Notes: a model not told the origin generated them from the letters alone. Counted from the stretch's first letter, positions 45,411 to 54,986 are shown. The stretch is DNA of 64,000 nt from Pseudomonas sp. MRSN 12121 (GCF_000931465.1 NZ_CP010892.1:310001-374000), one strand, 5' to 3'. Made by a program: numbers and translations.

Positions 45411-47224
45411 ACGCTGCGGTCCTCGGACGGTTGCAGGCTCACTCCCGGCGCGCCGGCGCGCAGCCGCAGGGTAATCAGGGCGCCACCTTCGCGGTGGTTG
45501 GCGAACGACAGTTCACCGCCGAAGGCACGCATCAGGGTGTCGCAGATCGCCAGGCCCAGGCCAAGCCCCTGGGTCCGGGTCTTGGTGGTGTAGAAGGGCT
45601 CGCCGGCGCGGCCCAGGGCTTCCATGCAGAAACCCGGGCCGTTGTCGCGAATGTAGAGGTTGACGCCAGTGGCGGTGGATTCGGCACTCAACCAGAGTTT
45701 GCGCGGCGGGCCCTTCTCGGTCAGGGCGTCCAGGGCATTGGCCAGCAGGTTGCCGAGCACCTGGCGCAGGCGGGTTTCCCCGGCCTCGACCCACAGGGTG
45801 GCCGCCGGCAGGTCGCGGATCAGCTCCACCTCCATCGCCCGCCGGCGCTTGGCCAGCAGCGCCAGGGCGTCGTCCAGCGCCGGTTGCAGGGCGACGCTTT
45901 CCGGGGCATGCCGGTCGCGCCGGGCGAAGGCGCGCAAGTGGGCGATGATCGAGGCCATGCGCCCGGTCAGCTCGCTGATCAGCTTGAGGTTGCCGCGGGC
46001 ATCCTCGGTGCGCTGGTGGTCGAGCAGCACCTCGGCGTTTTCCGCGTAGCTGCGGATCGCCGCCAGGGGCTGGTTGAGTTCATGGCTGATGCTCGCCGAC
46101 ATGGTGCCCAGGGCCGAGAGCTTGCCGGCCTGCACCAGGTCGTCCTGGGCGCGCACCAGTTCCTGCTGCGCGTGTTCGCGTTCCAGGACTTCCTGTTTCA
46201 GGCGGCGGTTGAGCCCTTCCAGGTCGCTGGTGCGTTCGGCCACGCGTCTTTCCAGCTCGCGGCGGGCCTTGGCTTCGAAGGCGATGCGTTCCAGGTAGTG
46301 GCGCCGCCGCTGCATCATCAGGCCGAGCAGCAACATCAGCACCAGCAGGGTGGCGCCGCCGACCGCGACCACTGTGCGCACCGGGCGATCGATCAGGGTG
46401 CGCGGGGCGAGGATGCTCACGCTCCAGCCGGTTTCGTCGATTTGCCGGGTCTGGGTCAGCCAGGCGCTGGAGTCGAGGTTCAGCGGCCGGGGATCGCGGG
46501 TCGGGTAGGGCTGGATGGCGACGATGGCCTTGTTCTCGTCTGCGCTCAGCGGGCGGGTCGAGCGGAAACGCCATTCCGCCCGCGAGGTGAGGATCACCAC
46601 GCCATTGTGATCGGTGACCACCAGCTGTTCGGGGGTTTTGCCCCAGAGGCTCTCGGTGTGGTCCAGGTCGACCTTGACCACCAGCACGCCGATGATTTTC
46701 TCGCCCTGGCGCACGGCGGCGGCGAAGAAATAGCCGCGCTTGGCCGAGGTGGTGCCCAGGCCGAAGAAGCGCCCCAGGCGCCCGGCCATGGCCTCGCTGA
46801 AATACGGGCGGAAAGAGAAATTGCGGCCGACGAAACTGTCGTGCTTGTCCCAGTTGGACGCCGCCAGGGTGTTGCCGGCGGTGTCCATCAGGTACATGAC
46901 TTCGGCCCCGGTCTGCGCGCTGATGTTGTTCAGCAGGCGGTTGGCGTTGCCCTGGGTGACGCCGTCGTCCGGCGCGCCGAGGACCGCGCGCAGCGCCGGC
47001 AGCTCGCCGAGGATCTGCGGCAGCACTTCATAGCGGTGCAGGGTGCCCAGCAGGTTGGCTACATACAGGTCCAGGGTCTGGCGGTTCTGGCCCGCCAGTT
47101 CGCTGCGGTAGTAACGCTCGGCCAGGTGCTCCAGCGGCCACAGCAGCGGCGCCAGGCACAGGGCCAGCAAAGCCAGGCTACGCCAGCGGGGGCGTCGGGG
47201 AAGGGGTGGGGTCATGGGGGCCAT
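45407..47224 (-). CDS. dctB: DctB-like C4-dicarboxylate sensor kinase
   Basis: This 605-residue inner-membrane kinase senses dicarboxylates in the periplasm and phosphorylates DctD. It has an N-terminal transmembrane helix (SLALLALCLAPLLWPLEHLA), a double-Cache periplasmic domain (YLMDTAGNTLAASNWDKHDS, and VGRNFSFRPYF), a second helix (VVAVGGATLLVLMLLLGLMM), a coiled coil, the H-box SASISHELNQPLAAIRSY and the ATPase boxes NLLANALDAL and GLGLGLAICDTL. The start could be the ATG at 47224 or at 47215; a palindrome overlaps the former. The stop overlaps dctD. Confidence 0.92.
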   Translation of the reverse strand: MAPMTPPLPRRPRWRSLALLALCLAPLLWPLEHLAERYYRSELAGQNRQTLDLYVANLLGTLHRYEVLPQILGELPALRAVLGAPDDGVTQGNANRLLNNISAQTGAEVMYLMDTAGNTLAASNWDKHDSFVGRNFSFRPYFSEAMAGRLGRFFGLGTTSAKRGYFFAAAVRQGEKIIGVLVVKVDLDHTESLWGKTPEQLVVTDHNGVVILTSRAEWRFRSTRPLSADENKAIVAIQPYPTRDPRPLNLDSSAWLTQTRQIDETGWSVSILAPRTLIDRPVRTVVAVGGATLLVLMLLLGLMMQRRRHYLERIAFEAKARRELERRVAERTSDLEGLNRRLKQEVLEREHAQQELVRAQDDLVQAGKLSALGTMSASISHELNQPLAAIRSYAENAEVLLDHQRTEDARGNLKLISELTGRMASIIAHLRAFARRDRHAPESVALQPALDDALALLAKRRRAMEVELIRDLPAATLWVEAGETRLRQVLGNLLANALDALTEKGPPRKLWLSAESTATGVNLYIRDNGPGFCMEALGRAGEPFYTTKTRTQGLGLGLAICDTLMRAFGGELSFANHREGGALITLRLRAGAPGVSLQPSEDRSV

Positions 47225-47246
47225 GCGCCTGTGGGTACAGGCGCAT
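47223..47246. promoter_or_regulatory. Perfect palindrome at the dctB start
   Basis: ATGCGCCTGT (47223-47232) and ACAGGCGCAT (47237-47246) are perfect ten-base arms around GGGT. One arm overlaps the first ATG of dctB, so the stem would hide that start and its ribosome-binding site in mRNA, or it may be a protein-binding site. Confidence 0.45.
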
Positions 47247-47301
47247 TATGCCAAGGCTCTGTAGGAAAAGTGCCTGCGCCTGCCGACTTTTCGTACAGCC
47301 C

Positions 47302-48183
47302 TCAGGACTGACCGGCCAGGCACTCGCGCAAGGCGTTGCGCCATTGCGGCTGCGCCACGCCCCACTCGCGTGCCAGGCGGCTGCAATCGAGACGCGAGTT
47401 CAAAGGCCGCCGCGCGGGTGTCGGGTAAGCGCTGGAGGGAATCGCCTCCAGGGTCGCGCAGGCCTTGCCCTGGGCCAGCAGATGTTCGCCGATGGCCTGG
47501 GCGAAGCCGAACCAGGAGGTTTCACCGTCCGCGGTCAGGTGATAGGTGCCCCATGCTCCCGGCGTGCCGGCCTGCCAGCGCTCGATCAGGGCGGCGGTGC
47601 TGGTGGCGATGGTGCTGGCCCAGGTCGGCGCGCCGATCTGGTCGGCCACCACGCGCAGGTGCGGTTTTTCCTGCAACAGGCGCTGCATGGTCAGCAGGAA
47701 ATTTTTTCCGGTGTTCGAGTACACCCAGCTGGTGCGCAGGATCAGGTGCGCGCCGCCAACCGCGGCGATGGCCCGTTCGCCGGCCAGTTTGCTCTGGCCG
47801 TAGACGCTCAGCGGGTTGGGTTCGTCGTCCTCGGTGTAGGGCGCAGGCTTGCTGCCGTCGAAGACGTAATCGGTGGAGTAGTGGATCAGCGGAATGCCCA
47901 ACGCCTGGGCTTCCTCGGCAAACACCCCGGGTGCGCTGGCATTGATCGCGAAGGCCAGCTCCGGCTCGCTTTGCGCCTGGTCGACGGCGGTGTGGGCCGC
48001 GGCATTGATGATCAGGTGCGGACGCAGGCTGCGCACCTGCTGGCGAATCGCATCCGGCTGCGTCAGGTCGAGCCGCTCGCGCCCCGGCACGATCAGTTCG
48101 TACTGGTTGCCCAGGTGCTGCTGCAAGGCCTGGGACACCTGGCCGTGCTGGCCGCTGATCAGGATCTTCAGGCGTCCGCTCAT
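47302..48183 (-). CDS. rfbD: dTDP-4-dehydrorhamnose reductase
   Basis: RfbD (RmlD) performs the last step of dTDP-L-rhamnose synthesis, reducing dTDP-4-keto-rhamnose with NAD(P)H. The 293-residue Rossmann protein has a cofactor motif GQHGQVS at its N-terminus, catalytic YGQSK and substrate segment RTSWVYSNTGKNF. It overlaps rfbC (ATGA at 48180-48183) and is the final gene of the rfbBACD operon. Rhamnose made here is used for LPS and possibly rhamnolipid. Confidence 0.95.
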   Translation of the reverse strand: MSGRLKILISGQHGQVSQALQQHLGNQYELIVPGRERLDLTQPDAIRQQVRSLRPHLIINAAAHTAVDQAQSEPELAFAINASAPGVFAEEAQALGIPLIHYSTDYVFDGSKPAPYTEDDEPNPLSVYGQSKLAGERAIAAVGGAHLILRTSWVYSNTGKNFLLTMQRLLQEKPHLRVVADQIGAPTWASTIATSTAALIERWQAGTPGAWGTYHLTADGETSWFGFAQAIGEHLLAQGKACATLEAIPSSAYPTPARRPLNSRLDCSRLAREWGVAQPQWRNALRECLAGQS

Positions 48184-48725
48184 GGAAACAGCTCGGCTTC
48201 GCTGAGCAGTTTGCCGGCCTGGTCTTTCGCCGAGAGCTGCGCCGGGCCTGTGAGCTGCCAGTCGATGGCCAGGGTCGGGTCGTCCCAGCGAATGCAGCGT
48301 TCGGCCGCCGGGGTGTAGTAGTCGGTGGTCTTGTAGAGGAATTCGGCGTACTCGCTCAGCACCACGAAACCGTGGGCGAAACCTTCCGGAACCCACAGCT
48401 GGCGATGGTTGGCCGCGGACAGGCGCACCCCCAGCCACTGGCCGAAGTGCGGCGAGCTGCGGCGGATGTCCACCGTCACGTCGAGCACTTCGCCCGCCAC
48501 CACCCGCACCAGTTTTCCCTGGGTGTTCTCGATCTGGTAGTGCAGGCCGCGCAGTACGCCCTTTTGCGAGCGCGAATGGTTGTCCTGGACGAAGGGCGCG
48601 TGCACCCCGGTCGCCTCCGCAAACGCCCGGGCATTGAAGCTTTCGTAGAAAAAACCGCGCTCGTCGCCGAAGACCTTGGGTTCGACGATCAGCACGCCGG
48701 GCAGTTCGGTGGCCAGTACTTTCAT
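48180..48725 (-). CDS. rfbC: dTDP-4-dehydrorhamnose 3,5-epimerase
   Basis: RfbC (RmlC) epimerises dTDP-4-keto-6-deoxyglucose at C3 and C5. The 181-residue cupin has the conserved [33 protein letters not shown] with the catalytic His, and [13 protein letters not shown]. It is coupled by stop/start overlaps to rfbA upstream (48722-48725) and rfbD downstream. Confidence 0.96.
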   Translation of the reverse strand: MKVLATELPGVLIVEPKVFGDERGFFYESFNARAFAEATGVHAPFVQDNHSRSQKGVLRGLHYQIENTQGKLVRVVAGEVLDVTVDIRRSSPHFGQWLGVRLSAANHRQLWVPEGFAHGFVVLSEYAEFLYKTTDYYTPAAERCIRWDDPTLAIDWQLTGPAQLSAKDQAGKLLSEAELFP

Positions 48726-49597
48726 TGGGCTTCTCCCGCCAGGCTGTAGAGGTATTGGCCATAACCGGTCTTGCCGAAGTACTTGGCATGGGCCAGCAGG
48801 TGGTCGCGATCGATCCAGCCCTGGTTGTAGGCGATCTCCTCGAGGCAGGCGACTTTCAGGCCCTGGCGGTGCTCGATGGTCTGCACGTACTGCGAGGCTT
48901 CCAGCAGGCTGTCGTGGGTGCCGGTATCGAGCCAGGCAAAGCCACGGCCGAAGCGTTCGACGCTGAGGTCGCCGCGTTGCAGGTAGGCGTTGTTGACGTC
49001 GGTGATCTCCAGTTCGCCGCGCGCCGAAGGCTTGACCGCCTTGGCGATGCTGACCACCGAGTTGTCATAGAAGTACAGCCCGGTCACCGCGTAGCTGGAC
49101 TTGGGATGCAGGGGCTTTTCCTCGATGGACAGCGCGTTGCCCTGTTCGTCGAAGTCGATCACGCCGAAGCGTTGCGGGTCCTTGACCCAGTAGCCGAAGA
49201 CGGTCGCTCCCGAGGCCTTGCGGGCGGCGTTCTGCAGCTTCTCGGTGAAGTGCTGGCCGTGGAAGATGTTGTCGCCCAGGATCAGGCAGACGGGATCGTC
49301 GCCAATGAATTCCTCGCCGATCAGGAACGCCTGCGCCAGGCCGTCCGGCGACGGCTGCTCGGCATAGCTGAAGCGCACCCCGAACTGGCTGCCGTCGCCC
49401 AGCAGGTTGCGGTACTGCGGCAGATCCTGCGGAGTGGAAATCAGCAGGATGTCCTTGATGCCGGCCAGCATCAGCACCGAGATCGGGTAATAGATCATCG
49501 GCTTGTCGTAGACCGGCAGCAGTTGCTTGGAAACCCCCAGGGTGATCGGGTGCAGGCGAGTGCCCGAGCCGCCCGCCAGAACGATACCTTTCATCAT
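48722..49597 (-). CDS. rfbA: Glucose-1-phosphate thymidylyltransferase
   Basis: RfbA (RmlA) couples dTTP and glucose-1-phosphate, committing glucose to dTDP-L-rhamnose. The 291-residue nucleotidyltransferase has [36 protein letters not shown] and [11 protein letters not shown] use the ATG at 49597, immediately followed by a second ATG; AAGGA lies ten bases upstream, and the ATG overlaps the rfbB stop. The enzyme is normally feedback-inhibited by dTDP-rhamnose. Confidence 0.95.
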   Translation of the reverse strand: MMKGIVLAGGSGTRLHPITLGVSKQLLPVYDKPMIYYPISVLMLAGIKDILLISTPQDLPQYRNLLGDGSQFGVRFSYAEQPSPDGLAQAFLIGEEFIGDDPVCLILGDNIFHGQHFTEKLQNAARKASGATVFGYWVKDPQRFGVIDFDEQGNALSIEEKPLHPKSSYAVTGLYFYDNSVVSIAKAVKPSARGELEITDVNNAYLQRGDLSVERFGRGFAWLDTGTHDSLLEASQYVQTIEHRQGLKVACLEEIAYNQGWIDRDHLLAHAKYFGKTGYGQYLYSLAGEAQ

Positions 49598-50676
49598 GCG
49601 ATCAGATCCTTGAAGTCGGTGAAGCCAAGTCGTTGTCCCTGGTAGCTGCCGTCCTGCACGCGCTGGCACCATTCCTGATTGTCCAGGTACCACTGCACGG
49701 TCTTGCGCAGGCCGCTGGCGAAGGTTTCCTGCGGCACCCAGCCGAGCTCGCGCTCGATCTTGCCGGCGTCGATGGCGTAGCGCAGGTCATGGCCGGGGCG
49801 GTCCTGGACGAAGGTGATCAGGTCGGCGTAGTGCTGCACGCCCGCAGGTTTTTGTGGCGCCAGTTCTTCCAGCAACTGGCAGATGCCGCGCACCACGTCG
49901 ATGTTGGTCTGCTCGTTGTGGCCGCCGATGTTGTAGGTCTCGCCGACCACACCTTCGCTGACCACCTTGAGCAGGGCGCGGGCGTGGTCTTCGACGAACA
50001 GCCAGTCGCGCACTTGCAGGCCGTTGCCGTACACCGGCAGCGGTTTCCCGGCCAGGGCGTTGAGGATCACCAGCGGGATGAGTTTTTCCGGGAAGTGGAA
50101 CGGCCCGTAGTTGTTCGAGCAGTTGGTGATCAGCACCGGCAGGCCGTAGGTGCGCTGCCAGGCGCGGACCAGGTGGTCGGACGCGGCCTTGCTGGCGGAG
50201 TAGGGCGAGCTGGGGGCGTAGGGCGTGGTTTCGGTGAACAGGTCGTCGACGCCGTGCAGGTCGCCGTACACCTCGTCGGTGGAAATGTGGTGGAAGCGAA
50301 ATGCGCTTTTTTCCGCTGCCGGCAGGCGCTGCCAATAGGCGCGCGTGGCTTCCAGCAGGCTGTAGGTGCCGACGATATTGGTCTGGATGAAGTCCGACGG
50401 CCCGTCGATGGAGCGGTCGACATGGGATTCCGCGGCCAGGTGCATGATCGCCTGGGGCTGGAAGCGTTCGAGCAGCGCACTGACGGTGGCCTGGTCGACG
50501 ATATCGGCCTGGACGAATTCGTAGCGGGTATCGGTGGCGATGCTCGTCAGCGACTCCAGGTTGCCGGCGTAGGTCAGCTTGTCGAGGTTGAGCACTTCGT
50601 GCCCGGTATTGCGGATCAGATGGCGAACCAGCGCCGATCCGATGAAGCCGGCGCCGCCGGTAACGAGAATGCGCAT
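49594..50676 (-). CDS. rfbB: dTDP-glucose 4,6-dehydratase
   Basis: RfbB (RmlB) converts dTDP-glucose to dTDP-4-keto-6-deoxyglucose with bound NAD+. The 360-residue SDR-like protein has [20 protein letters not shown] at its start, the active-site segment STDEVYGDL and catalytic [12 protein letters not shown]. It is the first gene of rfbBACD, which differs in order from the rmlBDAC of P. aeruginosa. It diverges from the kinase/aminotransferase fusion across 211 bp with no clear dyad. Confidence 0.96.
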   Translation of the reverse strand: MRILVTGGAGFIGSALVRHLIRNTGHEVLNLDKLTYAGNLESLTSIATDTRYEFVQADIVDQATVSALLERFQPQAIMHLAAESHVDRSIDGPSDFIQTNIVGTYSLLEATRAYWQRLPAAEKSAFRFHHISTDEVYGDLHGVDDLFTETTPYAPSSPYSASKAASDHLVRAWQRTYGLPVLITNCSNNYGPFHFPEKLIPLVILNALAGKPLPVYGNGLQVRDWLFVEDHARALLKVVSEGVVGETYNIGGHNEQTNIDVVRGICQLLEELAPQKPAGVQHYADLITFVQDRPGHDLRYAIDAGKIERELGWVPQETFASGLRKTVQWYLDNQEWCQRVQDGSYQGQRLGFTDFKDLIA

Positions 50677-50887
50677 AGTGCTTAGCCTTTTTCCCTAAGA
50701 CGTGGAGTCGCGAATGTTGCATAGCTTGTCGGCAGCCAGCGGCCGCTGCAAGGGCCGCCGACGTCTGGTCCGGGTGTTTCCCCGGTTCGTGGCGAAAAAG
50801 TCCGTGCCGACGGCCTGGGGCGGGGGTTGCGTAACGCCTGACGCAATGGCGATATAAGCGTCTGACAATAATTTTCGGGGTCGTTCC

Positions 50888-53800
50888 ATGTTGCTCGCCA
50901 CGTTGATTCACCGCGCCAGTCTGCCCGCTCCACAGGTCACTCCACAGCAGGCGCTGGAGCTGCTCGAGGCGCATTACGGCCTGGGTGGCACGCTGCAGTC
51001 GCTGGGCAGCCAGCAGGACCTCAACTACCGGCTCGACAGCGCCCGCGGGCGTTTTGTCCTGAAGATCTGCCGTGGCGATTACGCGGCCCTGGAACTGCAG
51101 GCCCAGCATGCGGCGCTCAAGCACCTGGGCTCGCACCCCGAGCTGCAGGTGCCGCGGGTGATTCCGGCGAAGAACGGCGCGGATCTGCTGTCGCTGGAAG
51201 TGGCCGGCCAGGCGGTGCACGTGCGCCTGCTCGACTATATCGAAGGCCAGCCGCTGACCCACCTCAAACACCTGGGCCCCGAGCTGGCGGCCGGTTTCGG
51301 CCGGCTGTGCGGGCAGATGGACCTGGCCCTGGCGGACTTCCGGCACCCGGGGCTGGAGCGCACCCTGCAATGGGACGCACGCCACGCCCAGGCGCTGATC
51401 GACCATCTGTTGCCGGTGATCGCCGACGAACGGCAGCGCCAGCTGATCGCCGAGGTGTCCGGCCAGGCCGAGCAGCGCGTGCAGCGCCTGGCCGAGCAGT
51501 TGCCGGTGCAGCCGATCCACCTGGACATCACCGACGACAACGTGGTCTGGCAGCGGGATGCCCAGCGCCACTGGCAGGTGCAGGGGGTGATCGATTTCGG
51601 CGACCTGATCAGCACCTGGCGCATCACCGATCTGTCGGTCACCTGCGCGGCGCTGCTGCACCATGCCGAGGGCGATCCGTTCTGCATCCTGCCGGCCGTG
51701 CGCGCCTACCATGCGGTCAATCCGTTGCAGGACGCCGAGCTGCTGGCACTGTGGCCGCTGATCGTGGCCCGTGCCGCGGTGCTGGTGCTCAGCGGCGAAC
51801 AGCAGGTGAGCATCGACCCGGGCAACCAGTACAGCCGCGACAACCTGAACCACGAATGGGAGATCTTCCGCGTCGCCACCTCGGTGCCGTTCGAGTTGAT
51901 GGAAGCGGCCATCCTCGGCGCGGTCGGGCAGGCGCTGCCGGCCATCGCCAGCGAGGGGTTCGCCCCGCTGTTGCCAGGGCTGGTGGGGCGCGAGTTCGCC
52001 CTGATCGACCTGGGCGTGCTCAGCCCGCACTTCGAGGCGGGGAACTGGGAGCAACCGGATATCGACACTCACCTGCTGCAACAGGCCGCGACCGCCCATG
52101 GGCTGGCGGCCAGTCGCTATGGACAGTACCGCCTGTCGCGGACCCGCCCCGACAGCGCCGACGAGCCGGACACCTTCCCGCTGCATGTGCAATTGCAGGT
52201 GCCGCCTGGCACCGCGGTCGAAGCGCCTTTTGCCGGAGTGCTGCACCGTGTCGGCGACGGTTCGCTGCGCCTCGACGGCCCGCAGCTGGGCGTGCGCTTG
52301 TGGGGGGTGGCGCCTTCGGTGCATGCCGGCGCGGCCCTGGTCAAGGGCCAGGTCCTGGGGACGGTGGATGGCGGGCTCAAGGTGCAGTTGTGCCGTGGCG
52401 TGCAGCTCGATCCGCCGTTGTTCTGCACGCCTTCGCGGGCAGTCGCCTGGCAGATGCTGTGCCCCTCGCCGGCGGCGTTGCTGGGCCTGGCCTGCGACGC
52501 CGAGCCGGAGCTCGACCCGCACGAACTGCTGGCGCGGCGCGACGCCAGCTTCGCGCGCATGCAGAAGCACTATTACGTCGACCCGCCGCGCATCGAACGC
52601 GGCTGGCGCAACCATCTGATCGACATGCAGGGCCGCTCCTACCTGGACATGCTCAACAACGTCGCGGTGCTCGGCCACGGCCACCCGCGCATGGCGGCGG
52701 AGGCCAGCCGCCAGTGGTCGCTGCTCAACACCAACTCGCGCTTCCACTACGCGGCGATCGCCGAATTTTCCGAGCGCCTGCTCGAACTGGCGCCGGAAGG
52801 TTTCGACCGGGTGTTCCTGGTCAACAGCGGCAGCGAGGCCAACGACCTGGCGATCCGCCTGGCCTGGGCCTATAGCGGTGGGCGCGACCTGCTCAGCGTG
52901 CTGGAGGCCTACCACGGCTGGACGGTGGGCGCGGACGCGGTCTCCACCTCGATCGCCGACAACCCCCAGGCCCTGAGCAGCCGCCCCGAGTGGGTGCATC
53001 CGGTGATCGCGCCCAACACCTACCGCGGCGAGTTCCGCGGCCAGGACAGCGCTGCGGATTATGTGCGCAGCGTCGAACAGCGCCTGGCCAGGCTGGCGGA
53101 GCAGAACCGCCAGCTGGCCGGTTTCATCTGTGAGCCGGTGTACGGCAACGCGGGCGGTATCGCCCTGCCGCCGGGCTACCTGAAGCAGGTGTACGCGCTG
53201 GTCCGCGCCCAGGGCGGGGTGTGCATCGCCGACGAAGTGCAGGTCGGCTACGGACGCATGGGCTCGTTCTTCTGGGGCTTCGAGGAGCAGGGTGTGGTGC
53301 CGGACATCATCACCATGGCCAAGGGCATGGGCAACGGCCAGCCGCTGGGGGCGGTGATCACCCGCCGGGAGATCGCCGAGGCGCTGGAGGCCGAGGGTTA
53401 TTTCTTCTCCTCGGCCGGCGGCAGCCCGGTGAGCTGCCGGATCGGCATGGCGGTGCTGGATGTCATGCGCGACGAAAAACTCTGGGAAAACGCCCAGGTG
53501 GTCGGCGGCCATTTCAAGCAGCGCCTCGAGGCCCTGGTGGAGCGCTATCCGTTGGTGGGCGCGGTGCACGGCTCGGGCTTCTACCTGGGCCTGGAGTTGG
53601 TCCGCAATCGCCAGACCCTGGAACCGGCAACGCAGGAAACCGCGCTGCTGTGCGATCGCTTGCGCGAGCTGGGGATCTTCATGCAGCCCACCGGCGATTA
53701 CCTGAACATCCTCAAGATCAAGCCGCCGATGGTCACCACGCGCCGCAGCGTCGACTTCTTCGTCGACATGCTGGCCAAGGTGCTCGACGAGGGGCTCTAA
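50888..53800 (+). CDS. Kinase / M23-like / class III aminotransferase fusion
   Basis: This 970-residue cytosolic protein joins three domains. Residues ~1-350 are an APH-type aminoglycoside/choline-kinase-like phosphotransferase (catalytic HLDITDDNVVW, and IDFGDLIS). Residues ~400-560 look like an M23/biotinyl-like beta domain (VEAPFAGVLHRVGDG, VKGQVLGTVDGG). Residues ~560-970 are a PLP-dependent class III aminotransferase-fold enzyme (NSGSEANDLAIRLAW, IADEVQVGYGRMG, Schiff-base Lys812 in ITMAKGMGNG). In animals, separate homologues act in sequence: hydroxylysine kinase, then a phospho-lyase on O-phosphohydroxylysine or phosphoethanolamine. The fusion may therefore phosphorylate and then eliminate an amino-alcohol. 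The neighbouring aguBA genes suggest a polyamine link, which is inference. Confidence 0.85.
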   Translation: MLLATLIHRASLPAPQVTPQQALELLEAHYGLGGTLQSLGSQQDLNYRLDSARGRFVLKICRGDYAALELQAQHAALKHLGSHPELQVPRVIPAKNGADLLSLEVAGQAVHVRLLDYIEGQPLTHLKHLGPELAAGFGRLCGQMDLALADFRHPGLERTLQWDARHAQALIDHLLPVIADERQRQLIAEVSGQAEQRVQRLAEQLPVQPIHLDITDDNVVWQRDAQRHWQVQGVIDFGDLISTWRITDLSVTCAALLHHAEGDPFCILPAVRAYHAVNPLQDAELLALWPLIVARAAVLVLSGEQQVSIDPGNQYSRDNLNHEWEIFRVATSVPFELMEAAILGAVGQALPAIASEGFAPLLPGLVGREFALIDLGVLSPHFEAGNWEQPDIDTHLLQQAATAHGLAASRYGQYRLSRTRPDSADEPDTFPLHVQLQVPPGTAVEAPFAGVLHRVGDGSLRLDGPQLGVRLWGVAPSVHAGAALVKGQVLGTVDGGLKVQLCRGVQLDPPLFCTPSRAVAWQMLCPSPAALLGLACDAEPELDPHELLARRDASFARMQKHYYVDPPRIERGWRNHLIDMQGRSYLDMLNNVAVLGHGHPRMAAEASRQWSLLNTNSRFHYAAIAEFSERLLELAPEGFDRVFLVNSGSEANDLAIRLAWAYSGGRDLLSVLEAYHGWTVGADAVSTSIADNPQALSSRPEWVHPVIAPNTYRGEFRGQDSAADYVRSVEQRLARLAEQNRQLAGFICEPVYGNAGGIALPPGYLKQVYALVRAQGGVCIADEVQVGYGRMGSFFWGFEEQGVVPDIITMAKGMGNGQPLGAVITRREIAEALEAEGYFFSSAGGSPVSCRIGMAVLDVMRDEKLWENAQVVGGHFKQRLEALVERYPLVGAVHGSGFYLGLELVRNRQTLEPATQETALLCDRLRELGIFMQPTGDYLNILKIKPPMVTTRRSVDFFVDMLAKVLDEGL

Positions 53801-53825
53801 GCCCCTTTGAGCGCTGCGTGTCCAG

Positions 53826-53890
53826 ATCGCGAGCAAGCTCGCTCCTACAGGTACCGCGCCACCCATGTAGGAGCGATGCTTGCTCGCGAT
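53826..53890. repeat. REP pair (reverse then forward)
   Basis: A reverse unit at 53826-53849 and a forward unit at 53866-53890 (TGTAGGAGCGATGC...CGCGAT) face each other across 16 bases, just after the fusion gene's stop. Confidence 0.85.
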
Positions 53891-53924
53891 AGCGCCGGAA
53901 CAGACAGCTCCATCCCTAGAACAA

Positions 53925-53964
53925 CCCGATAAATACCGATAACAATCGGTATTTATCGGGTTTT
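53925..53964. promoter_or_regulatory. 36-bp palindrome with T run upstream of aguB
   Basis: CCCGATAAATACCGAT (53925-53940) and ATCGGTATTTATCGGG (53945-53960) are perfect 16-bp arms around AACA, followed by TTTT. The AT-rich stem with repeated CCGAT/ATCGG half-sites looks more like an operator than a typical GC terminator, though it could act as both. A second dyad of the same motif follows at 53997. Confidence 0.55.
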
Positions 53965-53996
53965 ATTTTGGTTTAAATATTTTTCAGGCTTCAAAG

Positions 53997-54010
53997 CCGA
54001 TTTTTATCGG
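53997..54010. promoter_or_regulatory. Second CCGAT/ATCGG dyad near aguB promoter
   Basis: CCGATTTTTATCGG repeats the CCGAT...ATCGG half-sites of the upstream palindrome and abuts ATATAAAG, a possible -10 box for aguBA. Spacing from the first palindrome (centre to centre about 61 bp) is compatible with cooperative repressor binding, such as by a TetR-type AguR. Confidence 0.4.
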
Positions 54011-54107
54011 ATATAAAGTCATCCCTGTCAGGGCTCGCCCGAGCGCGCCCCTTTCTGCCATCGACCGATGCCGCCTTCGGTCCCTTGCTGCTGCCCAGGA
54101 GATGTTC

Positions 54108-54986
54108 ATGAGTCGTATCGTTACCGTCGCCGCTACCCAGATGGCTTGTTCCTGGGACCTCGAAGCCAACCTCGAGACCGCCGAGAAGCTGGTCCGCGCA
54201 GCCGCCGCCAAGGGCGCGCAGATCATCCTGATCCAGGAACTGTTCGAGGCCCCGTACTTCTGCCAGAAGCCGAACCCGGACTACCTGCAACTGGCGACGC
54301 CGGTTCAGAGCAACGCCGCCATCGCGCACTTCCAGAAAGTCGCCCGGGAGCTGCAAGTGGTGCTGCCGATCAGCTTCTATGAGCTCGCGGGGCGGGCGCG
54401 CTTCAACAGCATCGCGATCATCGACGCCGACGGCAGCAATCTCGGGATTTATCGTAAAAGCCATATCCCGGACGGCCCGGGCTACCACGAGAAGTACTAC
54501 TTCAACCCGGGCGATACCGGCTTCAAGGTGTGGAACACCCGCTACGCGAAGATCGGCGTGGGCATCTGCTGGGATCAGTGGTTCCCCGAGTGCGCCCGCA
54601 GCATGGCCCTGCAAGGCGCGGAGCTGCTGTTCTACCCGACCGCCATCGGCAGCGAGCCGCACGACCGGACCATCTCCTCGCGCGATCACTGGCAGCGCGT
54701 CCAGCAGGGCCATGCCGGCGCCAACCTGATGCCGCTGATCGCCAGCAACCGCATCGGCAACGAAGAGCAGGACGGCTACGACATCACCTTCTACGGCTCG
54801 TCGTTCATCGCCGACCAGTTCGGCGAAAAAGTGCAGGAGCTGAACAAAACCGAAGAAGGTATCCTTGTGCATTCCTTCGACCTCGACGAGCTGGAGCACA
54901 TCCGCAGCGCGTGGGGTTCGTTCCGTGACCGTCGTCCGAACCTGTACGGCGCGTTGAAAACCCTCGACGGTTCCCTGGAGTCCTGA
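54108..54986 (+). CDS. aguB: N-carbamoylputrescine amidase
   Basis: AguB hydrolyses N-carbamoylputrescine to putrescine, CO2 and ammonia, the second step of agmatine breakdown. The 292-residue nitrilase-fold protein has the catalytic triad as Glu ([10 protein letters not shown]), Lys (YRKSHIPDG) and Cys ([10 protein letters not shown], Cys154). I use the ATG at 54108, which has CAGGAG six bases upstream; an ATG at 54102 sits directly on that site. aguA follows after five bases. Repeated CCGAT/ATCGG dyads lie upstream. Confidence 0.95.
   Translation: MSRIVTVAATQMACSWDLEANLETAEKLVRAAAAKGAQIILIQELFEAPYFCQKPNPDYLQLATPVQSNAAIAHFQKVARELQVVLPISFYELAGRARFNSIAIIDADGSNLGIYRKSHIPDGPGYHEKYYFNPGDTGFKVWNTRYAKIGVGICWDQWFPECARSMALQGAELLFYPTAIGSEPHDRTISSRDHWQRVQQGHAGANLMPLIASNRIGNEEQDGYDITFYGSSFIADQFGEKVQELNKTEEGILVHSFDLDELEHIRSAWGSFRDRRPNLYGALKTLDGSLES

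Larger units (their letters stand above)
53801..54107. other. 307-bp intergenic region upstream of aguB
   Basis: It holds a REP pair, then a long palindrome, then an AT-rich stretch with a second dyad and TATAAA close to the aguB start. No reading frame in it looks coding. Confidence 0.8.

Noticed and set aside
45401..47311. 636-codon frame antisense to dctB
   Set aside because: Shadow of a kinase with complete H, N and G boxes on the other strand.
49787..53866. Very long open frame (about 1,359 codons) on the minus strand
   Set aside because: It lies antisense to the kinase/aminotransferase fusion and rfbB. In GC-rich DNA the opposite strand of a real gene often stays open; its product is repetitive Arg/Gln/His/Val-rich text with no family motif.
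53925..53964. Palindrome considered only as a terminator
   Set aside because: The stem is AT-rich and repeats half-sites found again nearer aguB, so a pure terminator role is not assumed, although it is not excluded.
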